Assembly: GCA_030949565.1 (NCBI GenBank)
Contig: JAUZSK010000001.1
Coordinates: 1-64,000, forward strand
DNA from: Enterobacterales bacterium
GTDB lineage: Bacteria; Pseudomonadota; Gammaproteobacteria; Enterobacterales; Kangiellaceae
Direction: 5' to 3'
DNA: 64,000 nucleotides
The stretch's first letter is position 1, and each line of letters begins with the position of its first letter. The notes under the pieces are model-generated. The model had not been told where the DNA came from, did not search any database, and saw only the letters and a program-made list of their open reading frames with translations. The position numbers and the translations under genes were made by a program. Of the stretch, positions 52,648-63,132 are shown piece after piece.

Positions 52648-52790
52648 GTAGGCTTCTCCATCTTGTTTAAACAGCTATGCAACAAACAACTTTATATGAT
52701 GATTTTCTATACTCACTACACGCCGACTGAACGAAATCTAACCAGATTAGTTTAAATCACTCATGTTTGATCTAACAAAAATTTCAATAG

Positions 52791-53462
52791 CTAATCTAAA
52801 ATTAGACTGCTTAAATCGTCTAATAGTTGATCCTGTTCTTGTTGTTTAAACACCAGCCCATCAATAATACCAAATCGCTCGGCTTGAGGATTAACAATAA
52901 ATATTCGTGCAGAATGGTCCACCGAATAAAATTCACCTTCGTCTTTATTGATTGAATAAACCCCGCCAAGATCTTTAATTAAAATATCAATTTGGCTCAA
53001 ATCACCGGTCAACCCTATAAAACTTGTATCAAAATAATCTAGGTAAGCTTTAAGATGTTGCGCACTATCTCTTTCTGGATCAACTGTTAAAAAGATAAAA
53101 TGCACTTGAGATTTCAATTCCTCCGGCATTTTTTGATAGAGCTTAACCATCTGATTTAGAGTGTTTGGGCAAACATCGGGACAATTAGTATAGCCGCTAA
53201 AAATAAAGTTCCAGTAGCCATTAAACTTTTTATTAGTAAATAAATTATTATCTTGATCGACCAGATTAAATGTTTTGAGTGGATTTTTTTTAGGGTATAT
53301 CAGGAATGACTTAAAATGATTGTCTATTCGATTGCTATTTTTCGCGCTTATCTCAGCCGTTTGATTATTTCCATCAGAATCATACAATCCCATATTATTT
53401 GCCACATAAATACCGGCAATTAAGGCAGAAGCGATTAGAACATAAGGGAAGTTTTTTTTCAT
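52791..53462 (-). CDS. SCO1/SenC copper chaperone
   Basis: 223 residues. N-terminal membrane anchor, then a thioredoxin fold with the copper site GYTNCPDVCPNTL (CxxxC) and the distal His in YSVDHSARIFIV. It delivers copper to the CuA site of cytochrome oxidase subunit II. It closes the oxidase assembly group 41 bp downstream of cyoE on the same strand. Confidence 0.93.
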   Translation of the reverse strand: MKKNFPYVLIASALIAGIYVANNMGLYDSDGNNQTAEISAKNSNRIDNHFKSFLIYPKKNPLKTFNLVDQDNNLFTNKKFNGYWNFIFSGYTNCPDVCPNTLNQMVKLYQKMPEELKSQVHFIFLTVDPERDSAQHLKAYLDYFDTSFIGLTGDLSQIDILIKDLGGVYSINKDEGEFYSVDHSARIFIVNPQAERFGIIDGLVFKQQEQDQLLDDLSSLILD

Positions 53463-53503
53463 TAATCTGCTCCATCCAAAAGTGAAAAGTTATTAGCTTA
53501 GCT

Positions 53504-54395
53504 TTAAAAAAAGTAGTAATGGTCAACCAATAATGCAATAAACATTAAAAATAAATAATGAATCGAATATTTAAACGTATCCATGGCTATTTTTCTCTCT
53601 TTCGAAAACTTAAGCTTAACCGTATATGCCAAGAAAATGAGCCCAAAGATAGTCGAAGAGATAAGGTATATTTTACCTGACATATGGGTTAAATAGGGTA
53701 ATAATCCAGCAAATATAAGTAATATTGTGTAAAGAATTATGTTGGTTTTAGTAAAGTCGATGCCATGAGTCACCGGTAACATGGGTATATTAGCTTTCGC
53801 ATATTCGTCTTTTCTGAAAATAGCGAGCGCCCAAAAATGAGGCGGTGTCCAAACAAAAATAATAAGTACCAGCAATAACGCGTGAGGGTGAATGGAGCCA
53901 TCATAACCATCAACCGCGGTCCAACCCAAAAGCGGTGGAATCGCACCACTTAGCCCTCCAATTACAATATTTTGCGGGGTCGCTCTTTTTAAGTACATAG
54001 TGTAAACAAAAGCATAACCAACCAAACCAAAAAAAGTTAGCAGCGCAGTTAGCGGGTTAATATAAAAATAAAGCATTAATAGTGAGCTAGTCGAAAGTAC
54101 TGCAGCAAAAATAATCGCTTGTTTGTCTTCTATTTTCCCGGTCGCTATTGGCCTTTTTAGAGTTCTAGCCATAATTGCGTCAATTCTTTTGTCGACCACG
54201 TGGTTAACCACCGCGGCACCTCCTGCAGCAAAACCAATGCCGATGGTCGCAACTATTAAGACATCAATAGGTACCATTGCTGGCGTTGCCAAAAACATTC
54301 CTACGACAGCGGTAACCAATATTAGTACCACCACTTTAGGCTTGGTCATCTCAAGATAATCTTTCCAAGTTGCTTTTGCTTGCGATACTAGTCAT
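53504..54395 (-). CDS. cyoE: Protoheme IX farnesyltransferase (one frame break)
   Basis: UbiA-family prenyltransferase making heme O from protoheme and farnesyl diphosphate, in the inner membrane. Motifs: NHVVDKRIDAIMART (Asp-rich first motif), GALPPLLGW-like GAIPPLLGWTAVDGYDG and DEYAKANIPMLPVTHG. Nine helices. The ATG at 54395 reads MTSIASK and then, after one extra A at about 54373-54378, ATWKDYLEMTKPKVVV, the conserved N-terminus. It overlaps the end of ctaA by 8 bp. Confidence 0.9.
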
Positions 54396-55429
54396 GATTA
54401 GTTTCCTGTGAACCACCTAAAGTTTGATTCTTTTGTGTCATCCGTAAACGTGTCAAAAGAACAACGAGGGTCAAGACTAATAGCGCGCCAACCCCCGTTA
54501 TGAGCAACCGCATTAAACAGTGGCAAGTGCGCTACAATATTAATTATTCCAAGACTTATTTGTATCAGTAACAGAGCGCCAATAAGATAACCAAATTTTT
54601 TCAATACTAATGATTCACTTTTTTGAACTAGAAAATAGCTGGTATAGCCAACCACGATTAATGAAATAATAGCACCGATGCGATGACTAACATGAATAGC
54701 TGTCCGACCCGCAGAATCTAAAATACCATATTCATAATTTTCAGCGCCATGTCCCCACAAGGTAAAACCGGTCACAAAATCACTATTTGAAATCCAATCG
54801 CCTTGGCAAATAGGAAGTTCTATGCACACAGTTGCGGCATAATTAGCCGATGTCCAGCCCCCCAAAACAATCTGCAAAGCCACCACTAGAGTTGCCACCA
54901 TGACTATTCTGATTGTACGACTTAAATTTGCTATCGGAGGCAAGGTTTTAAATTGTAAAATATATCGTTGAGAAAGTGATGCCAACAAAACCAGAGTGGT
55001 TATCCCTCCCATTAAATGAGACATAACTATTCCTGGATGTAATTTCATGGTCACCGTCCACATCCCCAAAGCAGCTTGAAAAATAATTAATAGCAACAAT
55101 CCAAAAGAATGTAATCTGGCAGGATGGTTTTGTGGTTTTAAGCTAAGAATAGCTAAAGCCAAAACCAAAAGACCTAAGGTGCCGGCAAAGTAGCGATGAA
55201 CCATCTCTGGCCATGCTTTTTCAAATTGATAAGGTTTATCGGGGTAGGCCTGATTGGCAGCATGAATATCATCTTGAGCGGTGGGGATGTGATGAAAACC
55301 ATAACAGCCAGGCCAGTCAGGGCAACCTAAACCTGCATGAGATAAACGGGTGAAAGCGCCTAACAATAGCACCACAATAGCAAAACTGGTGGCGATTAGT
55401 ACTATATTTTTTACTGTTTTTTGATTCAT
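54388..55429 (-). CDS. ctaA: Heme A synthase (one frame break near C-terminus)
   Basis: COX15/CtaA family; converts heme O to heme A with CyoE upstream in the pathway. About 346 residues, eight helices. Conserved His sites: GLGCPDWPGCYG with KAWPEMVHRYFAG, and HVSHRIGA plus LPLFNAVAHNG. In the raw reading the tail turns non-hydrophobic after HNG at about 54490-54497 because of one extra G; removing it restores GVGALLVLTLVVLLTRLR and a stop at 54388, overlapping the cyoE start. This restored hydrophobic tail is strong evidence for a base error. Confidence 0.92.
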
Positions 55430-55457
55430 AACTTAACTCTAAAGTGGCTAAAAAGAA

Positions 55458-56102
55458 TTAACCCAATCGTGAATATTTAAAAAGATGCAGAATATCTTTT
55501 CGTAATTGCTGGCTTCTCTTCATCGCTTCCTTCTCATCTTTAACCAATGGATAGCGCATGAAAATATTTCCTAAAGGATCAACTAAATAAATATAATTAG
55601 CGGGTAAATCTAGAGATTTTGCGTCTTTTTTAGCGTTAACAGACTTTAATCCAGTGTTAGAGAACAGGCTTACCGCCTTTGGAAACTTTCCTAAATCAAT
55701 AGTTGGTTCGCTATTAAAAATAGCCAACTGATTAATGCGGGAAGCCTCTTTACCTAGTCCTTTGTAAGTTTGATTAACCGTGTACAAATTTAAATGGATG
55801 CATTGTTGGTCGCACCGTTTTTGATCAATAGGAATAATCCACCAATAAAGTGTTTCAAATTCCTTGCCTGTGATTTTTTTGCCATTCGTTCTAATGATTT
55901 CAAAGTCTTCTATATCAACAATTTCTTCCGCTGTAATAATTTCGCCTTGTGCACCTGCTGCATTGGAAAACCAATTACCAAAATATGCTGCATAAGCAAG
56001 TAAAACAGGCGTGACAAACATCAAAAAAAGTAACATTAGAGTTCTACGATTTTTAGCTCTATTGGCAGTGTTTTGCTGCTCTTCAGTTCTATCATTTTTC
56101 AC
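55458..56102 (-). CDS. Oxidase-cluster membrane protein with thioredoxin-like domain
   Basis: 214 residues. One N-terminal membrane helix (LMLLFLMFVTPVLLAYAAYF) and a periplasmic part with a C-x3-C pair (KRCDQQCIHL) and NYIYLVDPLGNIFMRYP, which resembles the SCO/thioredoxin fold. Similar genes sit between SURF1 and ctaA in many Gammaproteobacteria and are called cytochrome oxidase assembly or hypothetical proteins. A role in metal or disulfide handling is plausible but unproven. Confidence 0.7.
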   Translation of the reverse strand: MKNDRTEEQQNTANRAKNRRTLMLLFLMFVTPVLLAYAAYFGNWFSNAAGAQGEIITAEEIVDIEDFEIIRTNGKKITGKEFETLYWWIIPIDQKRCDQQCIHLNLYTVNQTYKGLGKEASRINQLAIFNSEPTIDLGKFPKAVSLFSNTGLKSVNAKKDAKSLDLPANYIYLVDPLGNIFMRYPLVKDEKEAMKRSQQLRKDILHLFKYSRLG

Positions 56103-56161
56103 AAAAATATCCTCTGCTAATTTTAAACTCTCAACTATCTCTATTTTCTAAGGCGAATGAT

Positions 56162-56914
56162 TTACAGCTTATTCTTATTCTTTTTAATCAGCGCAAATAG
56201 GCTAGCGATTAAGAATGCAAATGAAAGTCCAAACCACTGAAAAGCATAACCCAAATGTTTTTCTGGTGACATACTGACCCAATTCCACAAAACATCAAAA
56301 TGTCCTTGGGTATTCTCATCTAGCCGAATCACATATGGCTCTATACTTACCCTAAACTGCTTTTCAAGTTGACTGACAATTGAGAGATCAAGTACAGGAA
56401 CCCTAACAAGTCTGGGATATATTTCTAACTCCGCCTTGCCAGATAAAAGCTGCTGATGTATTGGGGATAATCTACCCGAAATAGACCAGTCATATGGAGC
56501 CGCATCGACCGATGGAATATCACTCCGATTTGCCCGCCCGGCAATCCATCCTCGGTTAATTAAAAGCCGTTTTTGGCTTTGTTTTTCCGTGACTAATTGC
56601 AGCACTTGGTAACCTAGCTTCCCATTTTGAATGACATTTTCTACTAAAATTGATTGATTTAAGTCAGTAAATGCTTCTAGCTTGACATGCTTGTAATTTT
56701 GAATATCCGGCGCACTCACCGCATTGAAATCGATATTCGTATATTCGCTGGATCGATTAACTTTATCTAAAAATGCTTGTTTTTGTTTGGCACGTTCGAT
56801 CTGCCAAAAACCTAGCTCATTAAGCCCCGTTTGAACCAACAAAAATAGAATTAAAAACCAAAAATTAATGGTGAGTCGGTAGCGCCCTATATTATATTCA
56901 ATGGAATGTGACAA
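56162..56914 (-). CDS. SURF1-family oxidase assembly protein
   Basis: 250 residues with the two-helix topology of SURF1: N-terminal helix (FWFLILFLLVQTGLNELGFW), a periplasmic domain (LLINRGWIAGRANR is the signature) and a C-terminal helix before KKNKNKL. The family helps insert heme a into subunit I. Located in the oxidase assembly group on the same strand as the others. Confidence 0.92.
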   Translation of the reverse strand: MSHSIEYNIGRYRLTINFWFLILFLLVQTGLNELGFWQIERAKQKQAFLDKVNRSSEYTNIDFNAVSAPDIQNYKHVKLEAFTDLNQSILVENVIQNGKLGYQVLQLVTEKQSQKRLLINRGWIAGRANRSDIPSVDAAPYDWSISGRLSPIHQQLLSGKAELEIYPRLVRVPVLDLSIVSQLEKQFRVSIEPYVIRLDENTQGHFDVLWNWVSMSPEKHLGYAFQWFGLSFAFLIASLFALIKKNKNKL

Positions 56915-56998
56915 AAAAACAATCCTGACTAGTAAATTAAACTTAGGACGCGTATTCTATCATTATTCTTAGGTTCTCTCATAGAGAAAGGCTATAAA

Positions 56999-57223
56999 AT
57001 GATTATCAAAATACTTATTGCAATATTGATGCTGGCTATCCTCTTTAGTCTCTTTAGAGGCTTATATTTCCTTGCAACAGAAAAGTCAGATTCAAAAAAA
57101 GTGGTCAAGAGTCTTGGCTGGCGTATTGGTCTTTCTATGACGCTTTTTTTACTTATAGTGGCAGCAATTCTTTTAGGCTGGATTGAACCTCATGGATTAC
57201 CAACAGTCACTCCAAAACCCTAG
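56999..57223 (+). CDS. DUF2909 twin-helix membrane protein
   Basis: 74 residues with two membrane helices (ILIAILMLAILFSLFRGLYF; LSMTLFLLIVAAILLGWI) separated by a Lys-rich loop; matches DUF2909 proteins, which regularly lie in cytochrome oxidase clusters in this position and opposite orientation. Function unknown. Ends before a bidirectional terminator. Confidence 0.85.
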   Translation: MIIKILIAILMLAILFSLFRGLYFLATEKSDSKKVVKSLGWRIGLSMTLFLLIVAAILLGWIEPHGLPTVTPKP

Positions 57224-57293
57224 TAAGCTATAGATTGCAGGTCATCATTAGACCCTTAACTATACAATAGAGTTAAATGCGAAAAAAAGACAT

Positions 57294-57325
57294 AAAAAAA
57301 CCGAAGCCTAAACTTCGGTTTTTTA
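57294..57325. terminator. Bidirectional terminator between DUF2909 and coxC
   Basis: AAAAACCGAAG/CTTCGGTTTTTT stem with A-run on the left and T-run on the right, between convergent genes. Confidence 0.88.
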
Positions 57326-57398
57326 TATCCAGAGACTGAGAGTATTTCGCTAGAAGCCTGTAGTGCCTCTACAAAAGGACTCGATTTGTCTCGATTCT

Positions 57399-58302
57399 CT
57401 ATACAAGATAAACAAAAATAAACAAGAACAACCATACCACATCCACAAAATGCCAATACCAAGCACCAGCTTCAAAAGCAAAATGATGCTTGTCGGTAAA
57501 GTGGCCTTTTGAACAACGGATCGATAGAACAATTAAGAATATAGTTCCGAGGGTAACATGAAAGCCGTGGAAACCTGTCAGCATAAAGAAGGTTGAACCA
57601 TAAACTCCGCTACCTAGAGTTAAACCCATTTCACCGTATGCGTGATGATATTCAACCGCCTGAAGCACTAAGAAAATAATTCCAAGCAGTGCTGTAATCG
57701 AAGTGTAGTTTAACAAAGCATTACGATTATTTTCTTTAAGCGCATGATGCGCAATAGTTAAGGTCCATGAACTGGTTAAAAGGATAGCGGTATTTATAGC
57801 TGGCAACCCCCATGCGCTCATCCCTTCTGTGGTTGTACCATCCGGTGTTGTTGTTAGTGGCCACTGAGGAATAAAATCAGGGTGTAATAAAGCATGGGTC
57901 ATCACATTATTACCTTCACCGCCAAGCCATGGCACCGACAATTGCCTGATATAAAGTAAAGCACCAAAAAAATGCCGCAAAAAACATGACTTCGGAAGCA
58001 ATAAACCAAAGCATCCCTTGCTTAAAGGATCTATCCATTTGTGCGCTATAAAGTCCCTGCGTAGATTCAGAGATAACATCTTTCCACCAACGGAAAACCA
58101 TGAAAATCATAGTCGCCATTGCAGCCATCAGGACAAATTTGCCCCATCCTGCATCACCGGTGTCAACTACATCTCCGGTTTGATGGATGAAATTGCCCGC
58201 GCCATAAGCGATAAAAAACAAAGCCACTGCGCCAACAATTGGCCAAGGGCTTTGCTCTGGCACATAATAACTTTCGTACTTCTCGGGTGTTTCAGTGCTC
58301 AT
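57399..58302 (-). CDS. coxC: Cytochrome c oxidase subunit III (one frame break)
   Basis: About 300 residues, seven helices. Start MSTETPEKYESYYVPEQSPW; then WFIASEVMFFAAFFG, and after the break ALLYIRQLSVPWLGGEGN, FHGFHVTLGTIFL and the terminal AWYWHFVDVVWLFLF. Conserved Glu of SEVMFF and HFVDVVW are intact. The frame changes in a seven-A run (+ strand) at about 57966-57973, fitting one extra base. Subunit III supports proton uptake and stability of the aa3 core. Confidence 0.93.
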
Positions 58303-58351
58303 TGTAATTCTCCATATTAGCGTTACATTGCTAATTTAATGTTTAGTCACT

Positions 58352-58912
58352 TTATTTACTTGTCGCCACTTCAAATTTAAATGAATCAGAGACATTAAAC
58401 AATTGATAAGACAAGGTTAAACGATTGATATCTTTAGGAAGATCTGCATCAAGGTAAAATTTTACAACCATGTCGACCTCTTCACCGGCTTTTAATCTTT
58501 GTTGATCAAAACAAAAGCACTCTGTTTTATTGAGATAAAGCGCCGCCTCTCCCGGTGAAACACTGGGTATCGTCTGCCCTACAATATCTTGTTTTGAACG
58601 ATTTTTTGCATAAAACTGAACTTCATTCAGTTCACCTGGATGCACCTTAATCGACTTAACCAAAGATCTAAATTCCCAGGGCATTCCTCGATTAACGTTG
58701 GTAAGAAACTCAACGGTGACCACTCTTTGTTTGTCAATTTCAACATTTTGATAAAGTGCTTGACCACGTGTTTTACCATTAATTCCAGTGATATCGCAAA
58801 ACACGTTATAAAGTGGTACCAATGCATAGGCAAACAGGAACATACCTCCAATAATCGCCACTAAGCGTATTAATAGAGGTTTATTTGTTTCTTTTTCTGA
58901 ATTGTCAGCCAC
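58352..58912 (-). CDS. ctaG: Cox11-type copper chaperone (CtaG)
   Basis: 186 residues: one N-terminal helix (LVAIIGGMFLFAYALVPLYNVFC) and a periplasmic immunoglobulin-like domain with the copper site CFCF in KTECFCFDQQ. It delivers copper to CuB of subunit I. It sits between coxA and coxC, as is usual. Confidence 0.94.
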   Translation of the reverse strand: MADNSEKETNKPLLIRLVAIIGGMFLFAYALVPLYNVFCDITGINGKTRGQALYQNVEIDKQRVVTVEFLTNVNRGMPWEFRSLVKSIKVHPGELNEVQFYAKNRSKQDIVGQTIPSVSPGEAALYLNKTECFCFDQQRLKAGEEVDMVVKFYLDADLPKDINRLTLSYQLFNVSDSFKFEVATSK

Positions 58913-58926
58913 TTTATATCCTAACT

Positions 58927-60480
58927 CTAATCAACTTTTGGTGGTGTTGCAAACGTATGGTAAGGCACTGGTGAAGGTAATGCATCCCATTCTAGGCCGG
59001 TTGCACCGTCCCACTGTTTATCTTCAGCTTTCTTACCATTACGAATCGCCATGATAATAGTCACTAAGAAAAAGATCTGTGTAAGACCTAAACCAAACGC
59101 ACCAATACTCGCCCACATATTGAATTCAGCAAACATCATATTGTAATCAGGAATACGACGAGGCATTCCAGCTAATCCGCTAAAATGCATCGGGAAGAAG
59201 GTTAGATTGACAAAAACCATCGACATCCAAAAGTGAATTTTACCTAATGTTTCGTTATACATTTTACCGGTCCACTTAGGTAGCCAGAAATATACCGCCG
59301 CTGTTGTACCAAAAATGGCACCAGGGAACAATACATAATGAAAATGTGCAACAACAAAGTAGGTATCGTGATATTGGAAATCAACCGGAGCCATCGCTAG
59401 CATAACGCCAGAGAAACCTCCGATAGTAAATAATATAACGAACGAGATTGAAAACAGCATAGGCGTTTCAAAGGTTAATGATCCCTGCCACATAGTTGCA
59501 ACCCAGTTAAAAATCTTAACGCCAGTGGGTACCGCTATCAGCATAGTTGCTATCATAAAAAATAATTCACCGGCAACAGGCATACCAGTAGCAAACATAT
59601 GGTGCGCCCAAACGATGAACGAAAGTAATGCAATCGATGCTGTTGCATAAACCATTGAAGAATAACCAAACAGTTTTTTACGCGAAAAAGCAGGGATGAT
59701 TTCAGATACCACACCAAAAGCCGGCAAAATCATAATGTAAACTTCAGGATGCCCAAAGAACCAAAAAATATGCTGGAACATAACGGGGTCACCGCCACCG
59801 GCCGCATCAAAGAATGAGGTGCCAAAATGACGGTCGGTTAGCATCATCGTTACCGCGCCAGCTAATACAGGCATTACCATTATGAGTAGGAACGCGGTAA
59901 TTAACCAAGTCCAAACAAATAATGGCATTTTCATTAATGTCATACCCGGTGCTCGCATATTAAATACCGTAACAATCACATTAATGGCACCCATAATGGA
60001 AGAAATCCCCATCATATGCACACCGAAAATGAAGAAATCCGTACTTGGCGGCGCATAGGTAGTTGAAAGCGGAGCGTAGAAAGTCCAACCAAAGTTGGGT
60101 GCACCACCTTCCATAAACAAGGAGGATAGTAACATAGTGAAAGCAAAGGGAAGAATCCAAAAACTCCAGTTGTTCATTCTTGGTAGTGCCATATCTGGCG
60201 CACCAATTTGCATAGGAATCAACCAGTTAGCAAGCCCAACCATACTTGGCATTACAGCGCCAAATACCATGATTAATCCATGCATGGTTGTCATTTGGTT
60301 GAAAAATGCAGGTTCAACAAACTGCAATCCTGGTTGATAAAGCTCGGCGCGAATAACCATCGCCATCGCTCCACCTGTTAAAAACATGACAAAAGAGAAC
60401 CACAAATACATGGTACCTATGTCTTTATGGTTGGTTGTAAATAACCAGCGTTTTATGCCGGTTGGATGATGATCGCTCAT
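58927..60480 (-). CDS. coxA: Cytochrome c oxidase subunit I
   Basis: 517 residues, 12 helices. All heme-copper ligands are visible: TTMHGLIMVFG (low-spin heme His), HPEVYIMILPAFG (CuB His cross-linked to Tyr), VWAHHMFATGM (CuB His pair) and VAHFHYVLFPG (heme a3 and heme a His). It catalyses O2 reduction with proton pumping in the inner membrane. Complete with no break, 16 bp after coxB. Confidence 0.98.
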   Translation of the reverse strand: MSDHHPTGIKRWLFTTNHKDIGTMYLWFSFVMFLTGGAMAMVIRAELYQPGLQFVEPAFFNQMTTMHGLIMVFGAVMPSMVGLANWLIPMQIGAPDMALPRMNNWSFWILPFAFTMLLSSLFMEGGAPNFGWTFYAPLSTTYAPPSTDFFIFGVHMMGISSIMGAINVIVTVFNMRAPGMTLMKMPLFVWTWLITAFLLIMVMPVLAGAVTMMLTDRHFGTSFFDAAGGGDPVMFQHIFWFFGHPEVYIMILPAFGVVSEIIPAFSRKKLFGYSSMVYATASIALLSFIVWAHHMFATGMPVAGELFFMIATMLIAVPTGVKIFNWVATMWQGSLTFETPMLFSISFVILFTIGGFSGVMLAMAPVDFQYHDTYFVVAHFHYVLFPGAIFGTTAAVYFWLPKWTGKMYNETLGKIHFWMSMVFVNLTFFPMHFSGLAGMPRRIPDYNMMFAEFNMWASIGAFGLGLTQIFFLVTIIMAIRNGKKAEDKQWDGATGLEWDALPSPVPYHTFATPPKVD

Positions 60481-60496
60481 GTTGATCGTCTCCTAA

Positions 60497-61651
60497 TTAG
60501 TTACCGGCTTTAAAAGCCTGAATGTCTGAGGGTTGAACCATATCGCCAGTACTATTGCCCCAAGCGTTACGTTCGTAAGTGATTACTGCAGCCAGTTGCG
60601 CATCGGTTAAGACAGCACCAAAAGCAGGCATTTTTTTACTTGAAGGTCCGTGGACAACGATGCCCATATGAGCAGCAACCGGTCCAGTTGCAATAGGACT
60701 GCCTTTTAAAGCGGGGAAAAGCCCTTGGATACCTTCACCAGTAACGCCATGACAACCAGCACAAGTCGACTTGTAAGTTGTTTCGCCTAACGCCATCAGC
60801 TTATCCATATCCCAACTAGCCGCAGCTGCGGCAGCGGCTGCGTCTGCAGCAGCCTTCTTTTCGGCATTTTTAGTGTCAACCCAAGCCGTAAAATCGGCTT
60901 TGCTTACCGCCTTAATAACAATTGGCATAAAACCATGATTTTTACCACAAAGCTCAGTACATTGACCTCGATAAATACCGGGAGTCGGAATGTTGGTCCA
61001 AGTTTCATTGATAAATCCTGGAATCGCATCTTTCTTTACCGCAATTTCAGGCACCCACCAAGAATGGATAACGTCATCGGCGGTGACCAAGAATCGAATT
61101 TTTGTATTAATTGGCAAAACTACCATGTTATCAACTTCAAGCAGATAATTTTCACCTTTATCCGTACCCTGATGATCAAAATCTTCGTACTGCTCTGGAG
61201 GCGTCGATAAATTACTATAAAAGCTTATATCTTGATCTAGATATTTATAATGCCATTTCCACTGAGAGCCGGTCACCTGCACACTCATTTCCGAATCTGA
61301 GGCATCTTCCATTTTAATCAATAGTTTGATCGCCGGAATGGTCAAATAAATAAGTATGATTATAGGAATGATAGTCCAGATGAATTCCACCTTGGTACTA
61401 TGTGAAAAAGTCGCTGGAACAGGGTGCTTCGATTTACGATGAAAAATAAACGAATAGATCATAGCGCCGAAAACCGCAACCGATACCCACACCATCACCC
61501 ATATAACCATCATATGTAGGTCATAGGCTGCGATACTGGTTTCAGTTACTCCGGGGCGCATATTCATATCCGCCGCTGCATGTAGCCCGCTACTAAGCAT
61601 GATGCCAAGTAGCGAGATAAGTCCAGCAACCAACTTGCGTTGAAAGGCCAT
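60497..61651 (-). CDS. coxB: Cytochrome c oxidase subunit II with fused cytochrome c
   Basis: 384 residues. Signal peptide, two helices, CuA domain (GQCTELCGKNHGFMPI gives the two Cys, Glu, His and Met), an Ala-rich linker (about 275-285) and a C-terminal cytochrome c domain with CAGCH (about residue 298) and candidate Met in KKMPAFG. The fused heme domain makes this a caa3-type enzyme. First gene of the coxBAC operon; about 240 bp upstream contain no gene. Confidence 0.96.
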   Translation of the reverse strand: MAFQRKLVAGLISLLGIMLSSGLHAAADMNMRPGVTETSIAAYDLHMMVIWVMVWVSVAVFGAMIYSFIFHRKSKHPVPATFSHSTKVEFIWTIIPIIILIYLTIPAIKLLIKMEDASDSEMSVQVTGSQWKWHYKYLDQDISFYSNLSTPPEQYEDFDHQGTDKGENYLLEVDNMVVLPINTKIRFLVTADDVIHSWWVPEIAVKKDAIPGFINETWTNIPTPGIYRGQCTELCGKNHGFMPIVIKAVSKADFTAWVDTKNAEKKAAADAAAAAAAASWDMDKLMALGETTYKSTCAGCHGVTGEGIQGLFPALKGSPIATGPVAAHMGIVVHGPSSKKMPAFGAVLTDAQLAAVITYERNAWGNSTGDMVQPSDIQAFKAGN

Positions 61652-61891
61652 TGAGAGTTCTCCATTTTTATTGTAAACGGCTAAGCCGTGATTAGGATTA
61701 GAATAAGGAATTACTGACTTAAATTTAGCAGAAAATTAAACAATTGCCCAAAATATGTCGATACCCCTCCTTATAGTGATGGAATTATAAGGAAGAAGTG
61801 GAAGGAATCAAGCAAAAAAGCACTTTCGCTAGAGATTAAAACAATTCGATATATTGATAGTGATCAGTAAAAGTACAATTGTCGGACCATT

Positions 61892-62560
61892 TTAAGGCAG
61901 GAATAACTTTATTTGCTCTTCAATAGGGTATTCAGGATAGATTTTCTTAAAAGCCACTATCTCGTCACGCGCTAATTGTAATTGTCCATTTTTCATATAA
62001 TTGACGATTTTTTCAACCCAGGCTTGTTTTTCAGAATAGTTTTTTACCGACATTTGATAACCCGTAAAAATACTTTGAATCGCTTCAGTGGACTCTATAA
62101 CAGGGTTCGATTTTTCTGATAACGCCTCCGAGCCAGCACTATCAGAGAGGATTAAACTATCACTTGGCGGAACAATCATTTGTGGCATTTCTCGCTCCAC
62201 TCTCTTATTTACCGGTACGGTCGGAGCCTCTGATTGTATTGACTGTGAAAAATCGACCTCAACATTATGTTTTTCCTTAGTGGCTAATGAATACTGAGGC
62301 GGCTGCCATAAATAGTTAATTGCAAACAGTGTAAATGCCATGCTTGTTGCGGCGTAGAGAGGTAAAGATAATTTTCTAAACCAACTTATCTGATAACTCC
62401 TTTTACTCGCTGGTTGTGTTATTTCTCTTTCCGCAGCCAATAAAATAGAGTGATCTAAATAGCTAGCGACATTGGTTGATGCTTCATTTTCAAAGCAAGC
62501 TTCAATCTCTGATAGTTCAGCCTTAGATGATTGCTCAAGTTCGTTTTTAGTTTGTTTCAT
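61892..62560 (-). CDS. Probable anti-sigma factor
   Basis: 222 residues. Cytoplasmic acidic N-terminus (residues 1-60, presumed sigma-binding), one membrane helix (LSLPLYAATSMAFTLFAINY, about 67-87) and a periplasmic part with a C-terminal helical segment (VNYMKNGQLQLARDEIVAF). No zinc-type HxxxCxxC motif is seen. The function is inferred from its position: its ATG overlaps the sigma gene stop (TAATG). Confidence 0.7.
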   Translation of the reverse strand: MKQTKNELEQSSKAELSEIEACFENEASTNVASYLDHSILLAAEREITQPASKRSYQISWFRKLSLPLYAATSMAFTLFAINYLWQPPQYSLATKEKHNVEVDFSQSIQSEAPTVPVNKRVEREMPQMIVPPSDSLILSDSAGSEALSEKSNPVIESTEAIQSIFTGYQMSVKNYSEKQAWVEKIVNYMKNGQLQLARDEIVAFKKIYPEYPIEEQIKLFLP

Positions 62561-63132
62561 TACTCGTTTTCTCCCTGAGAATCACTTATCAGGACTTTTA
62601 ATTTACTGGTAGCGTAGCGTAAACGACTTTTTACTGTTTCCTTTTTACAATCTAATATAACTGCTATTTGTTCAAGATTGAGACCGGTGTTCAATTTCAA
62701 TAACAAGGTATCTCGCTGCTCAAAAGGTAGTAATAATATCGCTTTTCGCAATTGTTTTGCCGAATAAGCTGCCTTCTCCCGCGTGCCGACACTATCAGAG
62801 TTTAAAGTGCTGTTTTCACCAACTAGCTGTTCATCAAATGAGCAATCAGAATTTCTTTTATTTTCTCGACGGTAGACATCAATCACGTGATTTTGTGCAA
62901 TGCGGTAAAGATAGGTTTTAAACAGTGCACGCGGCTGGTAATGAGAACGATTCCGAATCACCTTAAGCCAAATTTCTTGAAAGCACTCTTCACCTAATGC
63001 GTGATTTGAAAACTGTCTAGAACAATAAGCCAAAAGCGCTCTTTTATGACGCTGATAAAGGATCTCAAACGACGCCAAATCCCCTTTGGCGTATTTCAAA
63101 ATTAGCTGCTCATCACTTAATACTTTATTCAT
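62560..63132 (-). CDS. ECF-type RNA polymerase sigma factor
   Basis: 190 residues. Region 2 (FEILYQRHKRALLAYC; ECFQEIWLKVI; YLYRIAQNHVIDVYRRENK) and region 4 (LRKAILLLPFEQRDTLLLK; NLEQIAVILDCKKETVKSRL) are complete. The ATG at 63132 is chosen because it overlaps the stop of a short upstream ORF (ATGA) and other starts lack a ribosome site. It probably controls an envelope or stress regulon with the adjacent membrane anti-sigma factor. Confidence 0.88.
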   Translation of the reverse strand: MNKVLSDEQLILKYAKGDLASFEILYQRHKRALLAYCSRQFSNHALGEECFQEIWLKVIRNRSHYQPRALFKTYLYRIAQNHVIDVYRRENKRNSDCSFDEQLVGENSTLNSDSVGTREKAAYSAKQLRKAILLLPFEQRDTLLLKLNTGLNLEQIAVILDCKKETVKSRLRYATSKLKVLISDSQGENE

